DNA of 64,000 bases from Denitromonas iodatirespirans. GTDB lineage: Bacteria > Pseudomonadota > Gammaproteobacteria > Burkholderiales > Rhodocyclaceae. A program made the translations under genes and the position numbers. The stretch spans positions 124,001-188,000 of the forward strand of contig NZ_JAEKFT010000007.1 of NCBI RefSeq assembly GCF_018524365.1, given 5' to 3'. The notes below the pieces were generated by a model. It was not told where the DNA came from. It worked only from the letters and a program-made list of their open reading frames with translations, and ran no database searches. Every line of letters starts with the position of its first letter. The first letter of the stretch is position 1. Shown here piece after piece: positions 50,940 to 59,998 of the stretch.

Positions 50940-52418
50940 ATGCTCTTCACCAGCGCGGCCTTTGCATTTCTCTATCTCCCGCTCGTCCTCCTTGTCTTCT
51001 ATCTGCTGCCCGAGCGCCACCGCACCCTGGCGGCCGGCTGGCTGTTCGCCGCCTCGCTGTTCTTCTACGGCTACTGGATGCCGGAATTCGTGGCGCTGCT
51101 GCTCGGCTCCATCGTCTGGAACTACAGCATCGGCCGCCGCATCGCCATCAGCGGCGCGCGCAGCCCGGCGGCCAAGCGCTGGCTGATCCTCGGCGTCACG
51201 GTCAACCTGCTGCTGCTGGGCTATTTCAAGTACGCCAATTTCTTCGTCGACAGCCTCAACGCCCTCTTCGACACCGGCTGGCACATCGGCGAGGTGCTGC
51301 TGCCGATCGGCATCTCCTTCTTCACCTTCACCCAGATCGCCTTTCTGGCCGACGGCTACCAGAAAGGCGTGCGCGAATTCGCCTTCACCCACTACGGCCT
51401 GTTCGTCACCTACTTCCCGCACCTGATCGCCGGGCCGGTGCTGCATCACGCGCAGATGATGCCGCAGTTCCGCGACACGGCGAACGACCGCTTCAAGCCC
51501 GGCAATTTCGTCGGCGGGCTGATGATCTTCGCGCTCGGGCTGTTCAAGAAAGTGGTCCTGGCCGACGGTGTCTCCCCCTATGCCGACACCGTCTTCAATG
51601 CCGCACAGGCCGGCGCCCAGCCCGACCTGGTCGAGGCCTGGATCGGCGCGCTGGCCTACACCTTCCAGCTCTACTTCGACTTCTCCGGCTACTCCGACAT
51701 GGCCATCGGCCTGTCATGGATGTTCAACATCCGCCTGCCCTACAACTTCAACTCGCCCTACCGCGCCACCTCCATCTCCGAGTTCTGGCGCTGCTGGCAC
51801 ATGAGCCTGTCGGCCTTCCTGCGCGACTATCTCTACATCCCGCTCGGCGGCAGCCAGAAGGGGCCGGCGCGGCGCTATGTGAACCTGTTCATCACCATGC
51901 TGCTCGGCGGCCTGTGGCATGGCGCGGCCTGGACCTTCGTGGTGTGGGGCGGCCTGCACGGCCTGTATCTGGCGATCAACCACGCCTTCCGGGCCGCGGT
52001 GGCGCGCCATGTGCCGCAGTGGAGCGAGCGGCTCGCCTACAAGCTGGCTGCCTGGGGCATCACGATGCTGGCGGTGATCGTCGGCTGGGTGTTCTTCCGT
52101 GCCGAGAGCTTCGCCGCCGCGGGCCGTATCCTGACGGGCATGACCGCCATCGACGCCCCGGCCGGCGCCAGTCATCCGCTCTTGTGGAACACCGGGCTCG
52201 ACACCGCGCGCGGCCTGCTGTGGTGCGCGGTGCTGGGCGCGCTGGCCTTCCTGTGCCCCAACAGCAACCGCATCGGCGAAGCCCTGCTCAGCCGCACCCG
52301 CGCTCGGCCCGGCCTGTGCGCCCTGCTCGCCGGCGCGGGGCTCACGCTGGCCGTGCTGCTGGTGTTCATCAATGAAACGCGCGACGCGGCCAGCGCGTTC
52401 ATCTACTTCAATTTCTGA
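50940..52418 (+). CDS. MBOAT-family O-acyltransferase (AlgI-like)
   Basis: 492-aa polytopic protein with about ten or more membrane helices. It moves acyl (usually acetyl) groups across the inner membrane for attachment to extracellular polysaccharide. Seen: LPIGISFFTFTQIAFLAD, the YFPHLIAGPVLHH motif, FDFSGYSDMAIGLSWMF, FWRCWHMSLSAFLRDYLYIP and the catalytic histidine in GGLWHGAAWTF. It matches AlgI/DltB relatives. Its stop overlaps the next start (TGATG), so the SGNH partner is translationally coupled. The polysaccharide itself is not encoded here. Confidence 0.93.
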   Translation: MLFTSAAFAFLYLPLVLLVFYLLPERHRTLAAGWLFAASLFFYGYWMPEFVALLLGSIVWNYSIGRRIAISGARSPAAKRWLILGVTVNLLLLGYFKYANFFVDSLNALFDTGWHIGEVLLPIGISFFTFTQIAFLADGYQKGVREFAFTHYGLFVTYFPHLIAGPVLHHAQMMPQFRDTANDRFKPGNFVGGLMIFALGLFKKVVLADGVSPYADTVFNAAQAGAQPDLVEAWIGALAYTFQLYFDFSGYSDMAIGLSWMFNIRLPYNFNSPYRATSISEFWRCWHMSLSAFLRDYLYIPLGGSQKGPARRYVNLFITMLLGGLWHGAAWTFVVWGGLHGLYLAINHAFRAAVARHVPQWSERLAYKLAAWGITMLAVIVGWVFFRAESFAAAGRILTGMTAIDAPAGASHPLLWNTGLDTARGLLWCAVLGALAFLCPNSNRIGEALLSRTRARPGLCALLAGAGLTLAVLLVFINETRDAASAFIYFNF

Positions 52419-53437
52419 TGATGAAGATCCTGCACCCGCTCCGCCTGCTGCTGCTCGGGGTCCTGCTCACGCTGCTCGGGCTGGAAGGGCTCCTGCGTTT
52501 GCTGCCGGTGTCGACCGCCACCATGGTCGACTACCATGTCGCGCCGACCATCCTCACCTACCCGCCTCATCTCGATTTCACGGTGGCCTCCGGCTGGGAC
52601 CTGAAGAACGCGCGCCATCTGCGCAGCAACAACTTCGGCTTCGTCGACAACCAGGATTTCACCCCCGACCCGGGCGCTGTGGCGGTGATCGGCGACAGCT
52701 TCGTCGAAGCCAACATGCTCGCGCCCGACGACCGCATCGGCCCGGCGCTGTCGCGTGCGCTGGACGGCACGGCGGTGTATTCGATGGGCGGACCCGGCTC
52801 CAGCCTGCTCGACTACGCCGAACGCGCGCGTCTGGCCGCCGAGCGACTGAACGTGCAGCGCTTCGTGTTCGTGCTGGAACTGGGGGATGTGCAGCAGGTG
52901 CTGTGCGGCTCGGGCAATCACCACGGGCCGTGCATCGATCCGCGCGACGGATCGCTCAAACCCTTCACGCGGCCGTCGGCCAGCGGGCTCAAGACCTGGG
53001 CGCGGCACTCGGCGCTGGCGCAGTATGTGTTCTCGCAGCTCAAGTTCAACCCGGCGCGGCTGTGGCAATCGCTGCGCCCGGCCGTGGCAGCCGGCGGCCG
53101 GCCAAAGGCCGACCCGATGACCCCGGCGCTGACGCGCGAGATCGTCACCCGTTTTCTCGACGCGCTACCGGCCACTGCGCAACCGCCAATCTTGCTGATC
53201 GACGGCCCGCGCGGTCGCCACAGTGACGAGATCACGCGGCAATTGGCGCAGATGGCGCAACTGCGCACGCTGGCCGAAGCCGCTGGCGCCCGGGTCATCG
53301 ATCTCGCGCCACACTTCGCGGCCTGGCGCGCGGCCAACGGACTGTCACTGGAAGTCGGCCCCTACGACGGCCACTGGAATCCGGTCGCGCACCGGATCGC
53401 CGCCGAGGCGGCGGCCGAGGCGCTGCGCGCGCCCTGA
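52418..53437 (+). CDS. SGNH/AlgX-like periplasmic acyltransferase partner
   Basis: 339-aa protein with an N-terminal membrane anchor (LRLLLLGVLLTLLGLEGLL) and an SGNH-hydrolase fold. Block I is VIGDSFVEANML, with the catalytic Ser. Block V is DGHWNPVAHRIAAEA, with the Asp and His of the triad. Such proteins pair with MBOAT transporters and put the acetyl group on the glycan in the periplasm. The start codon overlaps the MBOAT stop by 1 nt; an ATG directly after it at 52421 is equally possible. Confidence 0.88.
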   Translation: MMKILHPLRLLLLGVLLTLLGLEGLLRLLPVSTATMVDYHVAPTILTYPPHLDFTVASGWDLKNARHLRSNNFGFVDNQDFTPDPGAVAVIGDSFVEANMLAPDDRIGPALSRALDGTAVYSMGGPGSSLLDYAERARLAAERLNVQRFVFVLELGDVQQVLCGSGNHHGPCIDPRDGSLKPFTRPSASGLKTWARHSALAQYVFSQLKFNPARLWQSLRPAVAAGGRPKADPMTPALTREIVTRFLDALPATAQPPILLIDGPRGRHSDEITRQLAQMAQLRTLAEAAGARVIDLAPHFAAWRAANGLSLEVGPYDGHWNPVAHRIAAEAAAEALRAP

Positions 53438-53484
53438 GGCCGCGCCGGCCTCACTGGCCGCGCATTTTGCCGCTTATTTGCCGC

Positions 53485-53700
53485 TCATTTACCAATCTGG
53501 TCGCCAATCACCCCGCCGACGGCGGCACCGCCGACCGTGCCGAGCACGCCCCCATCGGTCATCACCGCGCCGGCCACCCCGCCGACGCCGGCACCGATGG
53601 CGGCGCTGCGTTCGCGGTGGGACATGCCTTCCCAGGTACTGCAACCGCTCGCCCCGATCATCAGGAAAGCGGCCATCAAGAGTGTGATATGCGTTTTCAT
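53485..53700 (-). CDS. OsmB-like glycine-zipper lipoprotein
   Basis: 71-aa small lipoprotein. The signal peptide MKTHITLLMAAFLMIGASGC ends in a lipobox-like ASGC. The mature part begins STWEGMSHRERSAAIGAG and continues into a glycine zipper (G-x3-G repeats) forming two short membrane-inserting helices. The ATG at 53700 has a strong GAGGAGG site. OsmB-type proteins are induced by osmotic or stationary-phase stress and sit in the outer membrane. The exact function is unknown. Confidence 0.87.
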   Translation of the reverse strand: MKTHITLLMAAFLMIGASGCSTWEGMSHRERSAAIGAGVGGVAGAVMTDGGVLGTVGGAAVGGVIGDQIGK

Positions 53701-53967
53701 GATGCCTCCTCGGACGGCGCCCAATGCCGTCGCTCACACCCGTTCGACCGCGGCCGCCGAGAGAATTTCTGCATGAATGTATCTGGATCTCTCGGCCCCG
53801 CCGCGCGACACGCCTTGCCGACGCCGGCCGCCGCCTCCGATCCGGCGCCATGCGCGCGCCGTCGGCGATTTACATTCGATTACCGCCGATCGCCGCCCTT
53901 CACCCGACGCCACGGGCGACGCGCGAGGCCGCTATAATTCCGCTTTGCCCCGTTCTGGCCGACATTC

Positions 53968-54903
53968 ATGACCACGCCCCTGTTCCAGTCCAGCATCACT
54001 TCCCTGCCCCTGCTCGCCCGCGGCAAGGTGCGCGATATCTACGCTGTCGACGACGAAAAGCTGCTCATCGTCACCTCCGACCGCCTGTCCGCCTTCGACG
54101 TCATCCTGCCCGACCCGATCCCGCGCAAAGGCCAGGTGCTCACCGCGCTGGCCGGCTTCTGGTTCGACCGTCTGGCCCATGTGGTGCCCAACCAGCTCAC
54201 CGGCATCGCCCCTGAAACCGTGGTGGCGCCCAACGAGCGCGACCAGGTCGCCGGCCGTGCGCTGGTGGTCAAGCGCCTCACCCCGCTGCCCATCGAGGCG
54301 GTGGTGCGCGGCTATGTGATCGGCTCCGGCTGGAAGGACTACCAGCAGACCGGCGCCATCTGCGGCATCGCGCTGCCGGCCGGTCTCAAGCAGGCGGCCA
54401 AGCTGCCGGCGCCGATCTTCACCCCGGCCTCCAAGGCCGACGTGGGCGATCACGACGAGAACATCTCCTTTGCCGACGCCCAGACCCGCACCGCCGCCGC
54501 CCTCTCCGGCCTGCTCGCCGGAACCGGCAAGAACGGCGCGCAACTGGTCGAAGAAGCGCGCAAGGCGGCCATCCAGCTCTACACCGAGGCGGCCAACTAC
54601 GCCGCCGGGCGCGGCATCATCATCGCCGACACCAAGTTCGAGTTCGGCGTCGACAAGGCCGGCACGCTGCACCTGATCGACGAGGCGCTCACCCCCGACT
54701 CCTCGCGCTTCTGGCCGGCCGACCAGTATCGCGAAGGCATCAGCCCGCCGTCCTTCGACAAGCAGTACGTGCGCGACTATCTCGAGACGCTCGACTGGAA
54801 CAAGACCGCCCCCGGCCCGCGCCTGCCCGTCGACGTGGCCGAGCGCACCGGCGCCAAGTATGTGGAAGCCTACGAGCGCCTCACCGGCCGCACGCTGGGC
54901 TGA
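53968..54903 (+). CDS. purC: SAICAR synthetase
   Basis: 311-aa purine-biosynthesis enzyme that joins CAIR and aspartate with ATP. Seen: [47 protein letters not shown], the Mg/substrate motif [10 protein letters not shown] and the signature [14 protein letters not shown]. It is of the longer (about 300 aa) type shared with fungi and many betaproteobacteria, rather than the ~240-aa E. coli type. TATAAT at 53933-53938 is a likely -10. It has its own terminator. Confidence 0.96.
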   Translation: MTTPLFQSSITSLPLLARGKVRDIYAVDDEKLLIVTSDRLSAFDVILPDPIPRKGQVLTALAGFWFDRLAHVVPNQLTGIAPETVVAPNERDQVAGRALVVKRLTPLPIEAVVRGYVIGSGWKDYQQTGAICGIALPAGLKQAAKLPAPIFTPASKADVGDHDENISFADAQTRTAAALSGLLAGTGKNGAQLVEEARKAAIQLYTEAANYAAGRGIIIADTKFEFGVDKAGTLHLIDEALTPDSSRFWPADQYREGISPPSFDKQYVRDYLETLDWNKTAPGPRLPVDVAERTGAKYVEAYERLTGRTLG

Positions 54904-54907
54904 CCGC

Positions 54908-54945
54908 CATTGCGGCATCGCCGATGCCGCAATGCAGCTTTCCTT
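54908..54945 (+). terminator. intrinsic terminator of purC
   Basis: A perfect 12-bp stem CATTGCGGCATC/GATGCCGCAATG (54908-54919, 54923-54934) with a 3-nt loop begins 5 bp after the purC stop codon. It is followed by a T-rich run (CTTTCCTT). Confidence 0.82.
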
Positions 54946-55001
54946 CCGCCGGATCGCGTTCTAGATTGTGAGGGTCTCCCCTCACGACCCGGAGCGCGTT
55001 C

Positions 55002-55775
55002 ATGGATAGACCCGCCGATTTCCTGTCGCAGCATTTCGACCTACCCCGCATCCGGGCCGTAACCCCGCAACGCCCGCTCGACTGGCTGCAGCGCGGCTGG
55101 TCCGACATGCGCGACAACCTCGGTGCCAGCCTGGCCTACGGCCTGTTTTTCGCGCTCATCGGCTATCTCCTGCTGATGTTCGCCGCGCCGCGCCCCTATC
55201 TGTTCTCCACCGCGATCTCCGGCTTCCTGCTGATCGGCCCACTCGCCGCCGCCGGCCTGTACGAGATCTCGCGCCGGCACGAGGCCGGCGAGCGCACCAG
55301 CCTCAAGGCCTCGCTGAGCGGGCTGCGCCAGCGGGCCGACGTGCTGTTCCATTTCGGCATCCTGCTGGCGCTGCTGCTGATCGTCTGGGAGCGCGTCTCC
55401 GCCGTGGTCTTCGCGCTGTTCTATGCCGACAACGTGCCCGACCTGGAAAACTTCTTCCAGTCGATCTTCCTCTCCGGCGAGTACACCGCGCTGGTGCTGG
55501 CCTACATCGCGGTCGGCGGCATCCTCGCCGCCGTGGTGTTCAGCGCCACCGTGATCGCCATCCCGATGATGATCGGCCGCGACACCGACATGCTCACCGC
55601 CATGGCCACCAGCCTGCGCGCCGTGGCGCTCAATCCCTTGCCGATGCTGGTGTGGGCAGTGCTGATCGTCCTCCTCGTGGCGCTGGGCTTCGCCACCCTG
55701 ATGGTCGGCATGGCGATCCTGCTACCCCTGCTCGGCCACGCCTCCTGGCACGCCTATCGCGACCTGGTTCGCTGA
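55002..55775 (+). CDS. DUF2189-family membrane protein
   Basis: 257-aa integral membrane protein with six predicted helices. The N-terminal IRAVTPQRPLDWLQRGWSDM, before helix 1, and the GPLAAAGLYEISRRHEAGE loop after helix 2 are typical of DUF2189 (PF09955) proteins, seen in alpha- and betaproteobacteria often near oxidase genes. No catalytic residues stand out. Transcribed alone, with a hairpin after it. Function unknown. Confidence 0.85.
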   Translation: MDRPADFLSQHFDLPRIRAVTPQRPLDWLQRGWSDMRDNLGASLAYGLFFALIGYLLLMFAAPRPYLFSTAISGFLLIGPLAAAGLYEISRRHEAGERTSLKASLSGLRQRADVLFHFGILLALLLIVWERVSAVVFALFYADNVPDLENFFQSIFLSGEYTALVLAYIAVGGILAAVVFSATVIAIPMMIGRDTDMLTAMATSLRAVALNPLPMLVWAVLIVLLVALGFATLMVGMAILLPLLGHASWHAYRDLVR

Positions 55776-55809
55776 CCGCTTACCCCAAGCGGGCCCAGCT
55801 CGGCCCGCT

Positions 55810-55838
55810 GCCCCCGGCCACTGTGCCGGGGGCTCTTG
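55810..55838 (+). terminator. hairpin terminator after the DUF2189 gene
   Basis: A 9-bp stem GCCCCCGGC/GCCGGGGGC with a CACTGT loop, then TCTTG. A second GCGGGCC/GGCCCGC hairpin precedes it (about 55789-55808). The U-run is short. Confidence 0.62.
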
Positions 55839-55944
55839 ATTCTCCCGGCTCCGCCCCGACCTGATCCCGTACCGGCCGCGCGTCCGTCGCGCAGCCGGGC
55901 CGGACTTTGCCTACAATCGGCGCATTCCCTTTTCAGGAACCTCC

Positions 55945-58014
55945 ATGTCTGCCGTCTCCGACAATCCGCTGCTCGACTTCACCGACCTCACCCACTTCGA
56001 CCGCATCACGCCGAGCGATGTCGAACCGGCCATCCGCCATCTGCTCGACACCGCGCGCGACACACTGGCCAAGCTCGAAGCCGACGCCACGCCCGCCACC
56101 TGGGACGGCTTCGTGATCCCCATGACCGAGGCCACCGAGCACCTCGGTCGCGCCTGGGGTGTGGTCGGCCACATGCACAGCGTGATGGACACCCCCGAGT
56201 GGCGCGCCGCCTACAACGCACTGCTGCCCGAGATCAGCGGCTTCTACGCCGATCTGGGGCAGAACGAAGCGCTCTACGCCAAGTACCGCGCGCTGCGCGA
56301 CAGCGCCGAATACGCCACGCTGTCGCCGGTGCGCCAGCGCATCATCGACCATGAACTGCGCGACTTCCGCCTCTCCGGCGCCGAGCTGCCCGAGGCGCAA
56401 AAACCGCGCTTCAAGGCCATCAGCGAGGAGCAGTCGGCGCTCGGCGCCAAGTTCTCCGAAAACCTGCTCGACGCCACCAACGCCTTCGCCGAATGGGTTA
56501 CCGTCGAGGCCGAACTGGCCGGCCTGCCCGACGACGTAGTCGCCGCCGCCCGCGCCGCCGCCGAGAAGGACGGCCGCGAGGGCTGGAAGTTCACCCTGCA
56601 GATGCCCTCCTACCTGCCGGTGATGCAATACGCCGACAGCGCCCGGCTGCGCGAGACGATGTACCGCGCCAACGGCATCCGCGCCTCCGAACTGGGGAAG
56701 CCGGAATGGGACAACGGCCCGATCATCGGCCGCCTGCTGGCCCTGGCCGCCGAAGAGGCGAAGATGCTCGGCTACCGCAGCTACGCCGAGCTGTCGCTGG
56801 TGCCCAAGATGGCCGAAACCCCCGAACAGGTGCTCGGCTTCCTACGTGAGCTCGGCGCCAAGGCCAAGCCCTACGCCGAGCGCGACCTGGCCGAGCTGAA
56901 AGCCTTCGCCGCCAAGGAACTGGGCCTCGCCGAGCTGCAGCCCTGGGACATGGGCTACGCCAGCGAAAAGCTGCGCCAGGCGCGCTACGCCTTCTCCGAG
57001 AACGAGGTGCGCCAGTACTTCCCCGAGCCGCGCGTGCTCGACGGGCTGTTCGGCGTCATCGAATCGCTCTACGGCGTGCAGCTGCGCCATGACAGCGCGC
57101 CGGTGTGGGACCCGTCGGTCAAGGTGCTGCGCATCGAGCGTACCGGCCAACTGATCGGCCAGCTCTACCTCGACCTGCATGCGCGCGACACCAAGCGCGG
57201 CGGCGCCTGGATGGACTCGGCGCGCAGCCGCCAGCGCAGCGGCAGCCGCCTGCTCACCCCGGTCGCCTACGTGGTGTGCAACTTCTCGCCGCCGGTCGGC
57301 GACAAGCCCGCCACGCTGACCCATGACGACGTGCTGACCCTGTTCCACGAATTCGGCCACGCGCTGCACCACCTGCTCACCGAGGTCGACGAGGTGGCGG
57401 TTTCGGGCATCCACGGCGTCGAGTGGGACGCGGTCGAGCTGCCCAGCCAGTTCATGGAAAACTTCTGCTGGGAGTGGGATGTGCTCAGCGGCATGAGCGC
57501 CCATGTGAACACCGGCGAGACGCTGCCGAGCGAACTGTTCGACAAAATGCTCGCCGCGCGCCACTTCCAGAGCGGCATGCAGATGGTGCGCCAGCTCGAG
57601 TTCAGCCTTTTCGACCTGCGCCTCTACCACGAGATCGAGGCCGAGCAGCCGGTGCCGGTCGCCACCGTGCTGGCCCTGCTCGACGAGGTGCGCCGCGAGG
57701 TGGCCGTCACCTTCCCGCCGACCTGGCACCGCTTCCCGCTGAGCTTCTCGCACATCTTCGCTGGCGGCTATTCGGCCGGCTACTACAGCTACAAGTGGGC
57801 CGAGGTGCTCTCCGCCGATGCCTTCGCCGCCTTCGAGGAGGCCGGCGCCGGGCGCGGCAGTCTGCTCGATCCGGAAACCGGCCGACGCTTCTGGCGCGAG
57901 ATCCTCGCCGTCGGCGGCAGCCGCCCGGCGCTCGACTCCTTCATCGCCTTCCGCGGCCGCGAGCCGCAGGTCGACGCCCTGCTGCGCCACAGCGGCATGC
58001 TCGAAGCCGCCTGA
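55945..58014 (+). CDS. prlC: oligopeptidase A (M3 metallopeptidase)
   Basis: 689-aa cytoplasmic thimet-type peptidase that degrades short peptides, including cleaved signal peptides. The zinc motif HEFGHALHH, with the downstream Glu in GVEWDAVELPSQFMENF, marks the active site. FSHIFAGGYSAGYYSY is the family's C-terminal substrate motif. Length is normal for PrlC/OpdA. TACAAT at 55912-55917 is a likely -10. The last codons lie within a long palindrome shared with the convergent EAL gene. Confidence 0.95.
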   Translation: MSAVSDNPLLDFTDLTHFDRITPSDVEPAIRHLLDTARDTLAKLEADATPATWDGFVIPMTEATEHLGRAWGVVGHMHSVMDTPEWRAAYNALLPEISGFYADLGQNEALYAKYRALRDSAEYATLSPVRQRIIDHELRDFRLSGAELPEAQKPRFKAISEEQSALGAKFSENLLDATNAFAEWVTVEAELAGLPDDVVAAARAAAEKDGREGWKFTLQMPSYLPVMQYADSARLRETMYRANGIRASELGKPEWDNGPIIGRLLALAAEEAKMLGYRSYAELSLVPKMAETPEQVLGFLRELGAKAKPYAERDLAELKAFAAKELGLAELQPWDMGYASEKLRQARYAFSENEVRQYFPEPRVLDGLFGVIESLYGVQLRHDSAPVWDPSVKVLRIERTGQLIGQLYLDLHARDTKRGGAWMDSARSRQRSGSRLLTPVAYVVCNFSPPVGDKPATLTHDDVLTLFHEFGHALHHLLTEVDEVAVSGIHGVEWDAVELPSQFMENFCWEWDVLSGMSAHVNTGETLPSELFDKMLAARHFQSGMQMVRQLEFSLFDLRLYHEIEAEQPVPVATVLALLDEVRREVAVTFPPTWHRFPLSFSHIFAGGYSAGYYSYKWAEVLSADAFAAFEEAGAGRGSLLDPETGRRFWREILAVGGSRPALDSFIAFRGREPQVDALLRHSGMLEAA

Positions 58015-58030
58015 GGCTCAGGCGGCTTCG
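58002..58030. terminator. 29-bp palindrome spanning both stop codons of two convergent genes
   Basis: CGAAGCCGCCTGA - GGC - TCAGGCGGCTTCG is a perfect 13-bp stem with a 3-nt loop. The TGA of prlC and the TGA of the EAL gene are mirror images inside it, so both proteins end in Glu-Ala-Ala. It is a likely bidirectional terminator encoded within coding sequence, lacking U-runs. Confidence 0.72.
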
Positions 58031-59814
58031 GCGCAGCAGTCGTCGGCGGGCAGCACATGGAAAAAGTCGGGCCGCCCCTTGGCCACCTTCTTGGCCGCCG
58101 CGGCGGCCGAGGCGATGGCTTCGGGGTCGAGCCGGCAGCCCCGCGTCACCATGACGATGCCGACCGACAGCGAGGTGATCGGGAAGAACGCCGCAAAGCC
58201 GCGGCGGTCTTCCGCATCCAGCCCGCCTTGCACCCGCTCGCGCGCGTCGTACAGTGACGGCGCCGTCTCGGCGAAGCTGTCGATGATGCGCCGGCAGCGC
58301 GCCTCCCAGTCCTCGCTCTGAAACAGCGCCACGAAGTCGTCGCCACCCACATGGCCGAGGAAGTCGCAGCTCTTGTCGCACTGCGCCGAGATCGCGCTGG
58401 CCGCCAGCTTGATCATCTCGTCGCCGCGCCAGTAACCGTATCGATCGTTGTAGGGTTTGAAGTTGTTCAGGTCGAAATAGGCCGCGGCAAACGCCACTTG
58501 GGCATCGAGCAGCCGCCGGATGTGCGCAGTGATCGGCAGGTTGCCGGGCAGGCAGGTGAGCGGATTGGCCAGGCGCGCGGCCTCGATGCGCCGCTCGGTG
58601 ACTGCCCGCACCAGGCCGTCGCCGGTGGCCAGGCCGGCATAGCGGCCGCCATCGGTGAGGATGAAGCCTTCGCTCAGGTAGCCCTGGTTTTCGCCCATCA
58701 GGATGCCGACCAGCGAGTCGATGGTGCTCAAGCGATCCACCTTGAGCGGATCGGCATTCATGAACAGCGTGCACGAGCGCCGGCCGAACAGGTCGGCATG
58801 GTAGGGCCGCGCCATCTGGTCGACCAGGGTGCGCCGGTTGATCAGGCCGATCGGGGAGCTCCCCGCCACCACCGCCACGGCATGCAGCATGTCATGCCTG
58901 GCGAACAGGTTCAGCACCGACTGGCAGGAATGCTCGGCCGTCACCGTCGGCGCGGCGATGCACAAGGCGTCGACCGTCAACAGCGGGTCGGCATGCAGCG
59001 GGGCGCTGGGCAACACCGCCAGTTTGGCCGATTTCAGCACCGTCCCCACCGCGTCGCACAGCGTACGCGGCGGCTCGACACTCGGGCGGGCGATGAAATA
59101 CCCCTGCGCAAAGCGGCAGCCCAGATCACGCACCACGGCCAGTTCTTCGGCCGTCTCCACGCCCTCGATCACCAGCGGCGTGCCGAAAGCCTTGGCCAGG
59201 CTCATCACCGTGCGCAGCACTTCCAGCTTGCGGCTGTCGCGGTGGACCTCGCGCACGAAATAGCGGTCGATCTTGACCACTTCGGGGTTCAGTTGCGCCC
59301 ACAGGCGCAGGCTGGAGCGGCCGTCGCCGAAATCGTCGATGGCCAGTTGCGGCCCCTCGGCGCGCAGGCGGGCCACCGCGGTTTCGAGCGCCACGATGTC
59401 TTCGACCCGCTCATGCTCCGTCAGCTCGAACACCAGCCGCCCCGGTGCCACGCCAGCCTCGCGCGCCACCTGCAAGACATGCCCGCCCGCGTCGGCGGCG
59501 ATCAGTTGCAGGGCCGGTGCGCTGACGTTGAGGAACAGCTTGCCGCCGAGTCGCTGCCGGGCGAAGGCTTCGATCGCCAACTCGCAGCAGCGCAACTCGA
59601 AGGCCTCCGTCATGCCGGCCTGCCGCGCCGCATGCAACAAGGCCTCCGGCGCCGCCAGCGCGGTATTTTCGGGGCCACGAACCAGCGCCTCGTAGCCATA
59701 CACATCGCCCCCCTTGAGATTGGCGATCGGCTGGAAGACGAAAGACAGGCCGTCACCCTCGATCAGGGGCTGGATGCGGGTGGCGTGGATGGGGTTGAAG
59801 CGCGCGCGGGTCAT
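58018..59814 (-). CDS. EAL-CBS-GGDEF cytoplasmic c-di-GMP protein
   Basis: 598-aa soluble protein with reversed order: EAL (~20-260, EALVR from E42, DDFGDGRSSL), a CBS-pair region (~280-415) that may bind a nucleotide, and a C-terminal GGDEF domain (~430-590). The cyclase motif reads GGDDF, with the usual Glu replaced by Asp, and the inhibition-site Arg is Lys (KSCD), so cyclase activity is doubtful. The EAL residues look intact, making phosphodiesterase the likelier activity, perhaps tuned by ligand bound to CBS. Confidence 0.88.
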   Translation of the reverse strand: MTRARFNPIHATRIQPLIEGDGLSFVFQPIANLKGGDVYGYEALVRGPENTALAAPEALLHAARQAGMTEAFELRCCELAIEAFARQRLGGKLFLNVSAPALQLIAADAGGHVLQVAREAGVAPGRLVFELTEHERVEDIVALETAVARLRAEGPQLAIDDFGDGRSSLRLWAQLNPEVVKIDRYFVREVHRDSRKLEVLRTVMSLAKAFGTPLVIEGVETAEELAVVRDLGCRFAQGYFIARPSVEPPRTLCDAVGTVLKSAKLAVLPSAPLHADPLLTVDALCIAAPTVTAEHSCQSVLNLFARHDMLHAVAVVAGSSPIGLINRRTLVDQMARPYHADLFGRRSCTLFMNADPLKVDRLSTIDSLVGILMGENQGYLSEGFILTDGGRYAGLATGDGLVRAVTERRIEAARLANPLTCLPGNLPITAHIRRLLDAQVAFAAAYFDLNNFKPYNDRYGYWRGDEMIKLAASAISAQCDKSCDFLGHVGGDDFVALFQSEDWEARCRRIIDSFAETAPSLYDARERVQGGLDAEDRRGFAAFFPITSLSVGIVMVTRGCRLDPEAIASAAAAAKKVAKGRPDFFHVLPADDCCAEAA

Positions 59815-59998
59815 CTGGGTTCCTTGTGCATGGCACTAGTTCTTTCGGCCGAATGATCGACAACTTCTCCGCCGCCTTGAATGAAGTTTTCGTGACACGC
59901 GCCGGGCCGGCCACCGTGCCCGTCGCGGCGCGTGTCGTTTGGTCCGGGGCCTCCCAACTGGCAAAATGGCGCCATCCCGGTTTCTCACCCTGCCTCCC

